From NCBI GenBank assembly GCA_030247855.1, contig JAPDRN010000037.1, forward strand, positions 1 to 64,000: DNA of 64,000 nucleotides. Reading direction: 5' to 3'. The translations under genes and the position numbers were made by a program. The notes under the pieces were generated by a model. That model made no database searches and was not told the DNA's origin. It saw only the letters and a list, made by a program, of their open reading frames with translations. Below, one piece after another: positions 53,675-64,000 of this stretch; position 1 is the first letter of the stretch; every line of letters starts with the position of its first letter. The DNA is from Knufia peltigerae (Eukaryota > Ascomycota > Eurotiomycetes > Chaetothyriales > Trichomeriaceae).

Positions 53675-55894
53675 CTACAAATCGACCGTGAGGTAGAGAT
53701 CTCCGCTCTTCGACTTGCTTGGTGTAAGGCGGGCCTTGCTTGAAGGAGATCTTTGAGGAACGGTAAGCTTCGTCAGTCTATCTCCGGAGACCAGCAGCTC
53801 ATTCAACGATGGGCTCATCATCTGTGAAAGTGGCCGTCGCCTGTCGTTCGCGGAAGTGCCTCTGCCCCGGGCAACGCTTGGCCTGACGTTGTTTGGCGTC
53901 ATGGCAGTCCGTCTTGACTCCGAATAAGACAAGGGTGGTACAGGCCATTCGATAGTATCGTCAGACATATAGCCATCAGACGAAGTTGTATCTGTCTGCA
54001 TGAAGCTGGCGTCCTCTCGGACAAGCTGATCCCTCTGCGACGTAGGACCCCGGAATCTCATAGGCGGGCTTCGAAGCTGCGCAGGCCTTGCAGGGTTTTC
54101 GGCTTGCCTAGAAATGGCGGCAGACCGAGGAATGGAGGGGTATCTCAAGTCTCTTATTGGACTTTCCGGAGCAGAGTATGACTTGGTTACGCTCTCTATG
54201 GCAGCTGATGGCGTTGGCGGGTTTGCTCTCAGCCCAATTTGTCTATTCATCTCTTCTGGAGTGGTGTCCTCATCAATTTCGGTGAAGTTGGAACTAATAG
54301 AGCTTTGCCTCTCAATTGGGACGATTACGGCTGGTGCAAGCCGCGAAGACATCATGTACGGTTCCTGAGATAGTCTGGTGGGAGGTGACTTCCAGACGTT
54401 CCTGCTCGCGTAGGTCGAAGAAGGGGCCAATTTGCGCTCTGGGATCGAGACTGGGGTCGTCATTCTTTGCAGCTCCTCCCCCGAGTTCGCCTCTCTTGAC
54501 GGCGGAGATCCAAAACTGCGTGGTGGTGATATCAAATTGACGTTCCCGTTGTCATAAGTCGGCGTAAGTGGGATACGCACTGCTTGAGTGGGAGTTCTGC
54601 TTCGGTCCTCTGGCACGACTGGTAGCTTTAGTGGCGCCGGAACAGTCCTCTGCCTTTTAGCCAGCGGTGGCTTTTCAAGGATAAATGGCTGGTTGTCAAC
54701 CATGATCGATTCAGACCGCTCAACTCTGGCTTCGGCCTCTTCGTCAAGCAGTGTGGCATCGCTTGAAGGCCTTTGAGAGTACGTCCGACGTTCTTTCATG
54801 GCTTCAAGGTTGAGAGGGGCAGGCCAAAGAGCGCGTTTTGGTGCTGTCGGCAAAAGTCGAGATATACTCTGCTGCGAAGTCGCGCTCATTGGAGATTCCA
54901 GTCCAGGAAGTTTCGGAGACACTGCGACACCTATGTCTTCAGGCCGGATGCTTCTTCGCCAAAAACTTCGCCGCTTTTCCTCCAATGGCTGCTGTGGGGC
55001 ATAGAACCGGGTACTTGTCATTGGCACGGTCAAGCTTGAGCTTACATGGCTGAAAGTGGGAGTGGTTTGTGTTGGTGGGCTCTGATAACCTGACGGGGGA
55101 GTCGCCTCGACCAGACGGGATCGTCGCTGGCTACGCCGTCTGACCCGACGCCTTCGACGCATCCAGCACACAAGCATGAGGAAAGCAAACACAATCAAGG
55201 CGATGGCAACGCCCCCAACCGCAATGCCGACGATCTGCCCCGTGCTGAGCACAGGTTTAGATGCCACTCTGTCCGGCGTGTTACTGTTTAAAGGGGTGAT
55301 CTGGGGAGTGGGGGATGTGGTGGGGGAGGTCTCGAACGAGGAAGGAGAATTGACACTAGAAGAGAGTGCTGAAGAAGCCGGGGAGTTTGTCGTCGCAGGG
55401 GGGGAAGCCATGACAATCATGCTGACCTGTTCTGTAGAGGTCGGAGCACTTATAGAAGGCGGAAGAGTCTCCATTGTGGAGGATGACGTTGAGAAAGCTG
55501 CCGTTGTCGAAGTTCCACGGAGGGTTGCTGTTATTGTACGGGCTGTCTTTGGCTGTGCTCCCGAGATACCAGCGCATACGTTGTATACCCCGATCTCAAG
55601 CTGATCTTGTCCTGTGCAGAACGACACCACGCACTGTAGGCCTGCTTCTCCGATCGTGAGGCTCGATGTGTTGTCTTCGGTGCAAAGAAACGTAAGGTTT
55701 GAAGTGGCAGAACAGGTACTTCCTGGGTAGTTGGATCCCACGAAGGATTGTATGCAGGCAACGGCACACTGAGGAACGAGCGAGAGGAGGGATGAAGGTA
55801 AACAGGTAGATGTCGACTCTGCCCGAGAACGTAACAAGACGCCATCGGGGACGACTGCGGCCGGAATGAGGGCTGTCCAGGGCGGATAATGCAT
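53675..55894 (-). CDS. CFEM-like single-pass membrane protein with long cytoplasmic tail
   Basis: Single exon of 739 residues from ATG 55894. The N-terminal segment is only weakly hydrophobic, but an ectodomain with eight cysteines follows (31, 43, 47, 61, 71, 88, 93, 107), with PQCAVAC matching the PxCAxxC opening of CFEM domains. The later spacing departs from the consensus, with no CxC pair. A Ser/Thr/Pro-rich stalk leads to one membrane helix (about 220-244, IVGIAVGGVAIALIVFAFLMLV) and then a run of Arg, which fixes an outside-to-inside topology. The remaining 490 residues form a Ser/Pro/Arg-rich cytoplasmic tail with many possible phosphorylation sites. The layout suits a wall or haem/iron sensor or an anchor; that is inference. 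Confidence 0.85.
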   Translation of the reverse strand: MHYPPWTALIPAAVVPDGVLLRSRAESTSTCLPSSLLSLVPQCAVACIQSFVGSNYPGSTCSATSNLTFLCTEDNTSSLTIGEAGLQCVVSFCTGQDQLEIGVYNVCAGISGAQPKTARTITATLRGTSTTAAFSTSSSTMETLPPSISAPTSTEQVSMIVMASPPATTNSPASSALSSSVNSPSSFETSPTTSPTPQITPLNSNTPDRVASKPVLSTGQIVGIAVGGVAIALIVFAFLMLVCWMRRRRRVRRRSQRRSRLVEATPPSGYQSPPTQTTPTFSHVSSSLTVPMTSTRFYAPQQPLEEKRRSFWRRSIRPEDIGVAVSPKLPGLESPMSATSQQSISRLLPTAPKRALWPAPLNLEAMKERRTYSQRPSSDATLLDEEAEARVERSESIMVDNQPFILEKPPLAKRQRTVPAPLKLPVVPEDRSRTPTQAVRIPLTPTYDNGNVNLISPPRSFGSPPSREANSGEELQRMTTPVSIPERKLAPSSTYASRNVWKSPPTRLSQEPYMMSSRLAPAVIVPIERQSSISSNFTEIDEDTTPEEMNRQIGLRANPPTPSAAIESVTKSYSAPESPIRDLRYPSIPRSAAISRQAENPARPAQLRSPPMRFRGPTSQRDQLVREDASFMQTDTTSSDGYMSDDTIEWPVPPLSYSESRRTAMTPNNVRPSVARGRGTSANDRRRPLSQMMSPSLNELLVSGDRLTKLTVPQRSPSSKARLTPSKSKSGDLYLTVDL

Positions 55895-57328
55895 GTCGGA
55901 GGTTTGGTCTTTGTCATCGTTGACGGGTTATCTCGAGGTTGGTTCAACCGTTTGCGGCATGTGGTCTGCAGATGGTGTTTTCATGTTCTGTACGCGAAAG
56001 AAAAGCTCACCAGAAGCGAACAGAGATCTCACAGATCAAAATGTTCAGGGCAGCCGGAAACAGATATACGCTTCAAGGGGGGGTCTAGGAACATGGCTGT
56101 CGACTGACTTTACCTGGCCCCTCGACGAGGGATGAGATGACATTTTTTTTGTGGCAGAGCAGAGCATCTGCGGCAAGCGATGACGATAGAGGCTTGGAAT
56201 TAGGACCACAGTATAGCATCTCAGGCGCGCGCGAAACATCGACCTCCGCTTCAATCGTAGGTTGTGTATCCTGAAACTTGCAGCGCAGCATCATGAGGGC
56301 GCTAAGGGATGGAAACCCTCAGGCCGTATAGAACCCTGGCACCACAAGTGATCCGCCCCGTTCCGCCAATGACAGGTTGATAGCAACTTGTCCGCGAACG
56401 GGCGCTTGGGACGAGATTGCTGATATACTGTTGGTAGATGTCATGTTGCTAAGGGGACAGGTCTCGAATCGCATAGCAGGTTGAGAGAGACTCCTATTGA
56501 CGCGAGGTGTTTTCTGCAAGTTCATCACAGACAGCTTCGTTTCGCTTGATACACGGTCGTGATCTCCTGATAGTGAGATTAGCCCGTGTCATGCAAGGCG
56601 TCCCTTAGACCATTGTAGGAAGCTATCAGTACAATTTCCATTCCCCCAGCACAGTTTGTTTCCAACCCCCGAACTCATGGCCTAGATGACGTCCGCCCAC
56701 ATCTACCTTCGCGATCGGGAGTGTCGCCGGGGTGGTCAAGTTCTCGCACACGTACAATAGTAATTCAAATCTAGCGGTTTCGGAAGGCCGAATTCGAGCT
56801 TGTCTGTTCGTTTCACCAACACCAAGAGAGGTCCTTTTATGAATAGATCGCAATCGCAAACCACTGTCAGGAGATTAAGATCTGGTAGGGCCAAGGCGAG
56901 ACACGGGGAAGACGGATCAGGGAGAATTCCAAAAGCTCTAGGAAAATAGTAGTGTCTCATTATGCTGCTATCAAGCTGTTTACACATCCAAGCCCACGCG
57001 CACCAGTCCGGGTCCTTGTGCGCCGAGTGTCGAACGGAGCTGTATTATCCGTCCAGCAGGAATGAGTCATGGATAAACATATTCCACCTTCCGTTCACAT
57101 AGCTGCGTGTTCTATTCTCATCTGACCCTGTGGTTGTCGAGTACTCGATCGATCTGGGCGATTCGAGGGGGATGTTTTGATAGCACATTGCAAACGGCTG
57201 GTGTACAATATTCGGGGAATCAAAGGCGGGGTGGGATATCAAGCATGGAACACGAGGTGATGTCGCTCCTCGCAAGGTCATAGTTGGTCGTCGGTCGGAT
57301 GAGGAGTGTACGGTCTCTCGACTTCCGC
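55895..57328. other. Spacer, no gene supported
   Basis: 1.4 kb upstream of the CFEM-like gene and downstream of PMP3. Only short, composition-poor frames. Confidence 0.5.
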
Positions 57329-57628
57329 TTAATACTTGAGAATGATGTACCTGTTGTGGGTGTTAGCTATTGCTGGTCGCAGTAGAATTTCCGGGTATGA
57401 TGAACTTACAGCGCATGGATGATACCCGGAATGTAACCCAGGATGGTCAACAGGATGTTGATGAAGAAATCAGCATTGCATCCTCTCTCCAGAAAGACAC
57501 CTAGAGGTGGGAGGATGATGGCAAGGATGATCTTGCAGATGTCGCTAGATGGGATCGGTCAGCTCCTTGCGCGTTCGCACACCGGAAGCAGGCGGACAGA
57601 GAGATACTTACGATGCGGTGAAAGGCAT
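57329..57628 (-). CDS. pmp3: Plasma membrane proteolipid 3 (PMP3/UPF0057)
   Basis: Three exons on the minus strand: 57628-57612, 57544-57410 and 57350-57329; phases agree and the product has 57 residues. It reads MPFTASDICKIILAIILPPLG, VFLERGCNADFFINILLTILG, then YIPGIIHALYIILKY, a textbook Pmp3 with two membrane helices. Introns are 67 and 59 nt. Pmp3 proteins modulate plasma-membrane potential, and their loss makes fungi sensitive to cations; plant homologues (RCI2) respond to cold and salt. The last exon codes for only seven residues. The gene is too small and split to appear as one long open frame. Confidence 0.97.
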
Positions 57629-59266
57629 GTTGACGGTGTTGAGTGTCTATGTGATGAAAAGAGTAGACGAAGATGAAAGTCGACTGGTGACGGAGTTTGA
57701 TGTGGATGGGATTGAGTGATTGGGATGAAGAGGAGAGATTGCGCACAGAGACGGATCTGAGCAGGCGGAGGACCTTACATACTCTGCTCGTAAAATGAGT
57801 TGAGCGAGTTATTATGCTGTGGCTGGGCAGTTCCCGGGCTGGATTATTGATTGACCTGGCTTGCTAGTGGCCCAGTCACCCAGGCTATGAATAGGCGCCT
57901 ACGGAAGCATATCTTGGCTCCTTCTGGGTATCGTCAGGACGGGCTTACAAGGACGAACTAGGCGTGATTACAGGCGCTGGTCAGGGGCTTCACTAGTTTG
58001 CTCTTGCATCCTGCCATGACACAATGCGGATTAATGGCTGCTGTTTCCCTGGCACAATGACGTGCTTATACCTGGTTTTCTCCATTTCTTCTCGCTGCCT
58101 CTCCGTCATCGCTGGTGCCATGATCTCCATCTGCCCTTGTCGTGCGCCACACTTCTGCCACACAAGAACGAATCAATCTTAGACTTCGGTTTCAAGCTTT
58201 TGTGCGTCGTCAGCGCAAGGAATGGCAGAGGGAGGATCACTGTGGCTGGTGCTGTTCATCGCCCTTGATCATTCGTCACGTTCAAGCCACAGTCCGATGC
58301 ATCCGGCTTGGGGGAACTTTCGATGTGGCGCAGTCATCAGTCGTGAGAATATCCGTACGACGATGAACTTTTACGAGTGCGACGTCCACGAGGGTGTCTT
58401 GTTATTGAAGATCTCAGGAGGAGTGTATCCTTGTTGCGTGATCAGAGAACCTTGTTATCATCTCTCAGCAAACATGATTGCTTTGGCAGAGTCACACTTC
58501 GGTCCGACCGATTTATCCGACTTATACGACCTGCGCGTCCGAGGAGAACCTTGATCGGAGACCGCACACTCCTTGACTTGTTGCGCGACCAATATCTTCA
58601 ATATCATAGTCTTTTCTGCCTTTAGCACCAGGGTGGAGGTTGTTTTCCAACCGGATCCCAAAGATCCAGCCAAAGTCATATCACGTGACCTACCAGGTTG
58701 TCCCTCCGACGTTCGTGGCTCGTCCCATTTGACTGCGTGGTAGGAAAAGAATCTAGAACCGGAACGGAGGCTCGGGCTCGATGAATGTGGTACGTTGTAT
58801 CTAACAACTCACTGATTGGTTTGGATGAGACCACATAAGCAAAATACATTTCCTCTCAGCAAATCGAAGACATTTTGTCACCTTTTCCTCTCACCATCTT
58901 CAGCGCGGGCTTTTCTTAGCATCCTTTTGCTAATCGATAATCCGGGATTGGAGAATAATAATGCGTCAAGCAGCCGGAAGACAAACTAAGCCGGCAACGG
59001 CTCTTTGTCGTTCGATCGTTCTTTTCAATCCCGATCGTGAGGACCATTTTGAACTCGTATTCAGCGTCAAGAGGGTTTGTAAGGTAACTTCGCCGCTGTT
59101 CTCGTCTCCTCCGAACAAATGTATCCATCTTCAGCCGAATGCACGATGCCAATCGCTTTCGCCATCTAAGGGAAAACCAATCTTCCAACAGCGTCAAAAG
59201 CGTCGAATACTATTTTTTGATTCTACAAAGTCTCGTTAAAGCCCATCTGCACCGTCACCACTAGCC
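57629..59266. other. Divergent spacer between PMP3 and DUF6914 gene
   Basis: 1.64 kb. A TCACGTGA palindrome lies at 58681-58688. A 111-codon plus-strand frame from 58222 has no features I recognise and is not called. Confidence 0.45.
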
Positions 59267-59917
59267 ATGACTTCAGCTTCGACGAGCTCGAGACCGCAAT
59301 TCATCCGGTCCATTTCCTCCAGTTCCACCAAAGACAAACCTCGGCTTTACGTCGCCCTCTACCCACGTGGGGGGTCGTCGACGCTGTCGACCTTCCGCAA
59401 CAACTTCGACTGCGACTCCTACCACTGGTCCATCGTTGTCGGACCCCAGACGGCCGACAGAAAAGACCCGGGCGTACGCTACCACGTGGCCCACGACGCC
59501 CACGCCGACCAAGGCGCCAGGAAGTTCTTTTACGAAGAACAAGACATCCCCTCGAACCCGGGGGCCCAAAGCGGCCTGATCCGCGTCACCGTCGCCAAGG
59601 TCACGGACGAACGTCGCCTTCAGAGCTTGCTCCGGGACCTCGCGCTTCGGGAGGATGACTCAGCCTTCAACTGCCTCACGTGGGTCCGCGAGGCATTTGT
59701 CAAGCTTCTCGACGATGGCAAGTCGGTCAAGAGTTACCTCAAGTCCGAGGACTGGAGTGCCGTCGAGACCTGCGCGAGGAGATACTGCAAGCGCAAACGA
59801 GACGCAGGTCGGTTCCAGGAGAATGCCGACGGCAACGGCGGCGGCGTCCTCAACAGGTTCAATCCTCAAATGATTAGTACGTTCAACTTTTGGGAGAATC
59901 GAGAAACGACTCCATGA
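59267..59917 (+). CDS. DUF6914-like fungal protein
   Basis: Single exon of 216 residues from ATG 59267 (ccatgact context). After a Ser-rich start, LYVALYPRGG and YHWSIVVGP open a compact alpha/beta domain. It continues through GVRYHVAHDAH, LIRVTVAKVTDERRL and NCLTWVREAFVKLLDDG. This pattern fits the fungal DUF6914 family, whose Cys/His/Asp pattern has a faint papain-like look (NCLTW and YHW); enzymatic activity is speculation. No signal peptide or membrane segment. Third codon positions are unusually GC-rich (CGCGTC...), noticeably more than in the flanking spacers. Function is unknown. Confidence 0.75.
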   Translation: MTSASTSSRPQFIRSISSSSTKDKPRLYVALYPRGGSSTLSTFRNNFDCDSYHWSIVVGPQTADRKDPGVRYHVAHDAHADQGARKFFYEEQDIPSNPGAQSGLIRVTVAKVTDERRLQSLLRDLALREDDSAFNCLTWVREAFVKLLDDGKSVKSYLKSEDWSAVETCARRYCKRKRDAGRFQENADGNGGGVLNRFNPQMISTFNFWENRETTP

Positions 59918-61059
59918 GTTGTATATCAATCGAGTCATGGTCGAGTTCGAAAAAACACCAAAGCGGCACCAAAGTTGGGCCCTCTCTACAATCCTGCGAG
60001 GCAGGAAACGAGACTGAGACCTAAGGCGGGGAAGCTACTTGATATTCCAAATACAGGGTACTGCCACCACTCCAAACGGTACGCGTCCATCCGGAGAAAG
60101 AGCATAAACGCGCGCCTTGGATCAGCTAGAACCCTGTCCAGGTTCGGTAATCCGTAGTGCCCGGGTCCAAAAGTCTCAGTCGTTACGGAGTATACTCATT
60201 ACCTTCGCCAGCCTCGCCCTTCCAAGCTTCACAATGCGGAATCATATCCAGAAGATTTTCGCTGTTCGACCAGTTGACCCCGGTCCTTGGCTTCATTCCT
60301 ACAACCTTTTGCAAAACTTGCGGACATGTTAAACCAGACACCAAGGGTTGAAAAAAAAAGAAAGGAACGGCTCGGCCACGTCCTCGCCTCGATCATACCG
60401 GCACAAGACCAAAGTCCCTCCGGACACTAAAGTGTTGGGACGTCTTTTTGGGCCCTTTGAAGAAGGTTGCGCGATATTCTTTCGTGTCTGGAAGACGACC
60501 GAGGGATTCACACCGCCTTGCTTGGTTTGACTGAAGAGTTGCTGTCCCTCCATTCTCATCTACTTTCTACCGAGTACCTACCTATCTACCTACTTCCTCA
60601 AGGACGCCTCCGTACGGAAGTATGTTTTACGGAGTATTCTGTTCTGTTACTCCAAGATACGGAATACACGGGAGAGTACTTGACCTGAGTCTGACCTTGG
60701 AATGGGCCCCTCGACCTTGGGGAAAAGGCTTGCTGCCTATGATCATCGACTGTGCGCCTTACAACAGACTACTCCTACCCGTACTTGGGTAATGGGTACT
60801 CCGAGAGATAGAAACATCATATCTTAGATGGCAAAGCAAAGGCTATGCCCAACGGATTGGTGAAAACACTAGGTAGTCAAATTTATCATGAAATGAAACC
60901 TACTTAATAGCATATGCATAATTGGATTGTTCCTCTTTTAAGAAGCGTTACGGCGGCAATGGTAGCCTTGCCATCATCTTTGCTAGGAATGATCTAGAAG
61001 GGCCAGAAGTAAACCGATACCCAGAAAAGAGAAAAAAAGAATCCAAAAAAAAGGTGGTT
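59918..61059. other. Spacer with TACGGAGTA copies
   Basis: No gene is seen. TACGGAGTA occurs at 60184-60192 and 60628-60636, with near copies between, and CTACCTA-type short repeats at about 60579-60594. The left end is the 3' UTR of the DUF6914 gene. Confidence 0.5.
61045..61052 (-). terminator. RNA polymerase III T-run for the tRNA
   Basis: Eight consecutive A on the plus strand, that is T8 on the minus strand, 8 nt downstream of the tRNA 3' end; a second T-run follows at 61032-61038. Confidence 0.75.
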
Positions 61060-61212
61060 TGAAGAGAGTGGGATTCGAACCCACGCGCTGCTTTCAGTCA
61101 GTACATTGTCTACAAGAAGTATAGGATTACGGACGGAAATTCCCATCAGGATGCGTATGTCAAGACTTAGGAGGCCTTAACCTGACGCCATAACCAACTC
61201 GGCCATCTCTCC
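61060..61212 (-). tRNA. tRNA-Leu with intron, anticodon probably AAG
   Basis: Read on the minus strand: acceptor GGAGAGA (61212-61206) pairs with TCTCTTC (61067-61061, one G-U); discriminator A at 61060. The D arm TGGCCGAGTTGGTTATGGC and the T arm GTGGG-TTCGAAT-CCCAC are canonical. The anticodon loop reads TTAAGG, as in eukaryotic Leu-AAG tRNAs; a shifted stem would give TAA, also Leu. A class II variable arm CTG-AAAG-CAG is present. About 60-70 nt of intron follow position 37. The intron contains CTTGAC, which can pair with GTTAAG of the anticodon loop as tRNA introns do. The 3' splice point is uncertain because two sequences can serve as the 3' anticodon stem. Confidence 0.85.
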
Positions 61213-62382
61213 AGACGTATTTGTTGAGGAAAATCGGGCGAATTATATTGATAGATGTCAAATGGATCAGTAACGGGTGAACATCCGAAGTGCTCCGAGA
61301 TAAAACGAGAAGTGTTTTGTAATGCAATACAGTAGAAAGATACAACCTCTGATTACTCGCAGAAGTGCAATGATATTGAGCCACCTTGATCTCATCAAAC
61401 CGACAGCCATACAACACATTATTCTTCCTCACTTTCTATCTGCTGCCGTTTACGATTCCATGGCCGAAACTATCCATCAGTTTCCCACATCTTTTTTGAA
61501 AGAAAAATTCTCCTCTGCCGTGCACACTCTCACAGACTTGAAGTCTATCACGAACCAAAAAAAAAGTGCCTCTTTCACCACTTTTTACGAGGCTAGCGAG
61601 TAAAACCTATGGATCCAGAGGTCAGCTCTATGATAAGGAATTGTTCCCGCATATCTTGTGACCTTCGTGTGATTTGCGGTTGCCGGTTCATGGCAGCCAG
61701 GCCGAAACGATTGATTGAAACGATTGATTACAACGACATGAGCTCGTAGACTCCAATGGGTATGAGATCGTTTGGCCAAAAGAAGCGCGGCTAGTAACTG
61801 AGCGACAGCATATGAGGGTACAGCGCAAGAACGTAAGAGCCAGAGGAGTGCGAGTCTCGAGCAGGTCGTCTTAAAAATGCGGCCCGGTCTCCGTGAAGCA
61901 TGCCGAAAGCTCGGGGACAAAGGAGTTCATCTAGAATATGACTTATGCATTGATCAATATCTTGTCTCTCGGACCAAGACTAGCCATATGTATGTGCAAT
62001 ATCCGAATATCCTTGGTCAATATGGACAACATCAATGCTTTGCCTTCTCAGCTGTAATTGGCAAGAATCTAGACCAGACCCGAAGCGTCAAAAGAGCAGT
62101 GTCTGGAAATCCACTTGCACTTGATCCCTTGTTTCCCCCGCTTGAAATCCATGATCCTGCCAGCTGATGGGCCCGAAAATGAACAAACTTCCGCGGGCCA
62201 ACACCCATTACAGCCAGCCCTTCCCTTGTTCCATATAGGGCCCTGATTACCGCCCTGTTGAGCATACCGTTGACGCCGATGCAGTATTGAAACAAAAAGG
62301 CAAAGACCAAAGAAAAAGATCCCGAGATTGACCTGTCATCAAGTCCCGTCTAGGGATGAGTGGATTCCTGTCTGTTCGTGTC
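61213..62382. other. Spacer, no gene supported
   Basis: Upstream of the tRNA and downstream of the AN1 gene. Frames at 61322-61603 and 61877-62167 start with ATG but have no recognisable features. Confidence 0.45.
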
Positions 62383-63073
62383 TTATAACCCACGAAGCAT
62401 GACGGTACGCTCTCCCTCCAGCTTCGCGGCATTCCTGTCCTTGTCCGCACGTCGAGCGTCTTCGAGACCTTCGCAGTTGTGTGATTCCAGCATGCGGTGT
62501 TTCCCACAGAAGCGCTTTTGGCAAAAACCACAGTCTCCGACGATAGGCTGAGCAGGTGCTTTGCATCCGTCTTTGGAGCACCGAGGTCTGTTCGACTTCT
62601 TCTTGGTCGGAGTGGCAGTCCCGGACGTGGTGGGAGTCGAGGTACCGGACGCCGATGGCTTTTGTGTGACCATCTCGGTTGTTGCTGGTGCCGATTGTGT
62701 GGGGGTAGTGCTTCGAGAGGGAGAGGAGAGTTGGAGTGTAGAGGACTCGTCCAGCTTGAGGTCTGCAACCGTGGTGGATGGTTCGAGAGGTTTGCCGTCG
62801 AGCATGAGTTGGCTGTCTGTAGGCAAATTTGTAGAGGCCGAGAGGAATTCGAGCACGTTGGAGATGGTGTGAACGGGTCGGACATTCAGTTTTATGGCTG
62901 CGACGAAACATGTTAGTCATCTGAGGCAATATCTTGCTGATTCTTGCTGATTCTTCATGGGGGGCGAACGTACTCTTGCCACCGTTGATGGTGACCTGAA
63001 TCGCCATGCTGTCGGCAGGAAGGTCCTTGCTGGAGAGGTTGGAGGTAGAGGAGTTGGAACGAGAGCGAGACAT
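62383..63073 (-). CDS. Ubiquitin-like / AN1-type zinc finger protein
   Basis: Two exons: 63073-62974 and 62897-62383, joined across a 76-nt intron (gtacgt, gactaac, gcag), 204 residues. After a Ser-rich start, residues about 23-95 form a ubiquitin-like beta-grasp (MAIQVTINGGKTIKLNV, then VLEFLSASTNLPTDSQLMLDGKPLE, then TVADLKLDESSTLQL). A Ser/Thr/Pro linker leads to an AN1 zinc finger at about 139-175, with Cys/His ligands in RCSKDGCKAP, GDCGFCQKRFCGKHR and ESHNC. The C-terminus is a short basic helix. AN1 proteins of this layout (cf. human ZFAND4 or yeast Cuz1 group) are linked to proteasome and stress responses; the specific role is inferred. Confidence 0.92.
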
Positions 63074-64000
63074 GGTTGTGTTAGGATCGGATGAGGTTGA
63101 TGAGTCGGTGGGAGAATGGTAGATAAGAAGCTGGTCAAAGAGGTGCTCGTGACTGATGACGGGATCGGAGAAGGAGATATGAGTGCGGAGTAAGAGAAGA
63201 GAAGGAGCGCGCGACTAGGAGTTGTAATGTAGTAGGTAAGAGGGATACAATTGTTTGCTTGAGACGTCGGGAATGTGAATGAATTGTTTGTATGGCAGTT
63301 CGAGTCAAGATATGAAAGAGGAGAGACTTAGGAGACGATGGTCAGAAAGCGCAGGAGAGTGTCATGCGTTGTACTATCGGGGGAGGTCCTTTCGAGTGAG
63401 ATTGTGAAAGGGTGGCTGAGGGCGAATGGATGAGGCGGACAAGGGAAGAAGGGTCATGCAGTAGCATTCGCACTCGTTCCGTACCCAGGGGACAGATGAC
63501 CGATGACGGGGGATCCAGCTTGCCCGTGTAAGTGGATTTGTGACCCTGCAGATTATTGAGAGTCTCGAGACTGGGCTATTATGAGGACTCCATATTCAGC
63601 AGCAGTCTCGGTAAAGGGTTTGTTGGGTTGGCGGCGAATGGGAGAGACTCCACCAAATGGAACACCGTCGTCGATACAAGAAGGCGTAAGAAGGCGTGTG
63701 CCTGCGGAACTCCGTACATAGTACGTGCGGATGGTAGTATGAGCAATATAACTCTACTGTACTCCGTAGAATACGGAGTAATGGTCAGTGACCTCTCTTT
63801 GTCTCGTTCATAACTCCATACAGAAGCTGAATTAATGATTGTTTTGGCATGCTCCGTGACCTCCGGAACACACGGGCCTGTTTGCCCAGTTTTGAGACCC
63901 CGAACAAGTCAATAAGCGACCACTACAAAGGCCAAGAAAGGGCTTGCCGTCCTCGTATGATGTGGTCTCCTTGTTCTTGTTGCATACCAAAATTGACGAG
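63074..64000. other. Upstream region of the AN1 gene, to the window edge
   Basis: No gene is supported. A perfect 9-bp inverted repeat lies at 63760-63780. Confidence 0.45.
63760..63780. repeat. Inverted repeat TACTCCGTA / TACGGAGTA
   Basis: Two perfect 9-bp arms separated by GAA. The same 9-mer occurs singly at 60184 and 60628. It could be a protein-binding palindrome or a dispersed genome motif. Confidence 0.7.

Noticed and set aside
61032..61052. A/T runs next to the tRNA as a transposon end
   Set aside because: They fit RNA polymerase III termination; no inverted repeats or target-site duplication seen.
1..64000. CRISPR array or prokaryotic mobile element
   Set aside because: The window is a spliced eukaryotic genome; repeats seen are microsatellites and short palindromes.

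Overview
The window is nuclear DNA of a filamentous ascomycete (Pezizomycotina). The genes carry short introns, mostly 45-135 nt, with GTRNGT-type donors, CTRAC-type branch points and CAG/TAG acceptors. Gene order is mosaic on both strands with roughly 1-kb spacers. Fungal-specific families are present: PHO-4 type phosphate permease, DUF1996-WSC, CFEM-like, Erg28, Pmp3 and DUF6914. An order-level placement (Eurotiomycetes/Chaetothyriales-like) is only an impression. Exon limits below come from reading splice signals and checking codon phase by hand; no transcript data were available.

Left third (1-28.6 kb): 3' exon of a truncated gene; a SAM methyltransferase; a small secreted Gly-rich cysteine protein; RRP12; a zinc-finger-like protein; an SDR; the six-exon phosphate permease (its far-upstream spacer has two CACGTG boxes); a 2OG-Fe(II) dioxygenase; a secreted DUF1996 protein with two WSC domains. 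Then a compact mitochondrial/housekeeping block: prohibitin-1 and QCR8 share one divergent promoter, followed by a FAM32A-like protein, an unresolved split reading frame and ERG28.

Middle (29-43 kb): an FHA-protein kinase gene that appears broken by two in-frame stops, a doubtful hypothetical ORF, a PARG-like (poly-ADP-ribose glycohydrolase-type) protein, a six-exon cytochrome P450, and RPL22 tail-to-tail with a BMT6-like 25S rRNA methyltransferase.

Right third (43-64 kb): a large disordered Ser/Pro-rich protein with a triplicated FNPGA motif and NDR-kinase-type sites; CDC14 divergent from the KEOPS subunit PCC1; a conserved fungal protein; a CFEM-like single-pass membrane protein; PMP3; a DUF6914 protein; an intron-containing tRNA-Leu; and a ubiquitin-like/AN1 zinc-finger protein.

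Most genes are ordinary housekeeping loci. Ribosome biogenesis is represented three times (RRP12, RPL22, BMT6) and mitochondrial inner-membrane function twice (PHB1, QCR8). I did not see a transposon, a CRISPR array or a convincing secondary-metabolite cluster. The most unusual items are the two-stop FHA-kinase, the split frame at 27.4-27.8 kb, the duplicated WSC domain with an unusually long second intron, and a GC-AG intron in prohibitin.
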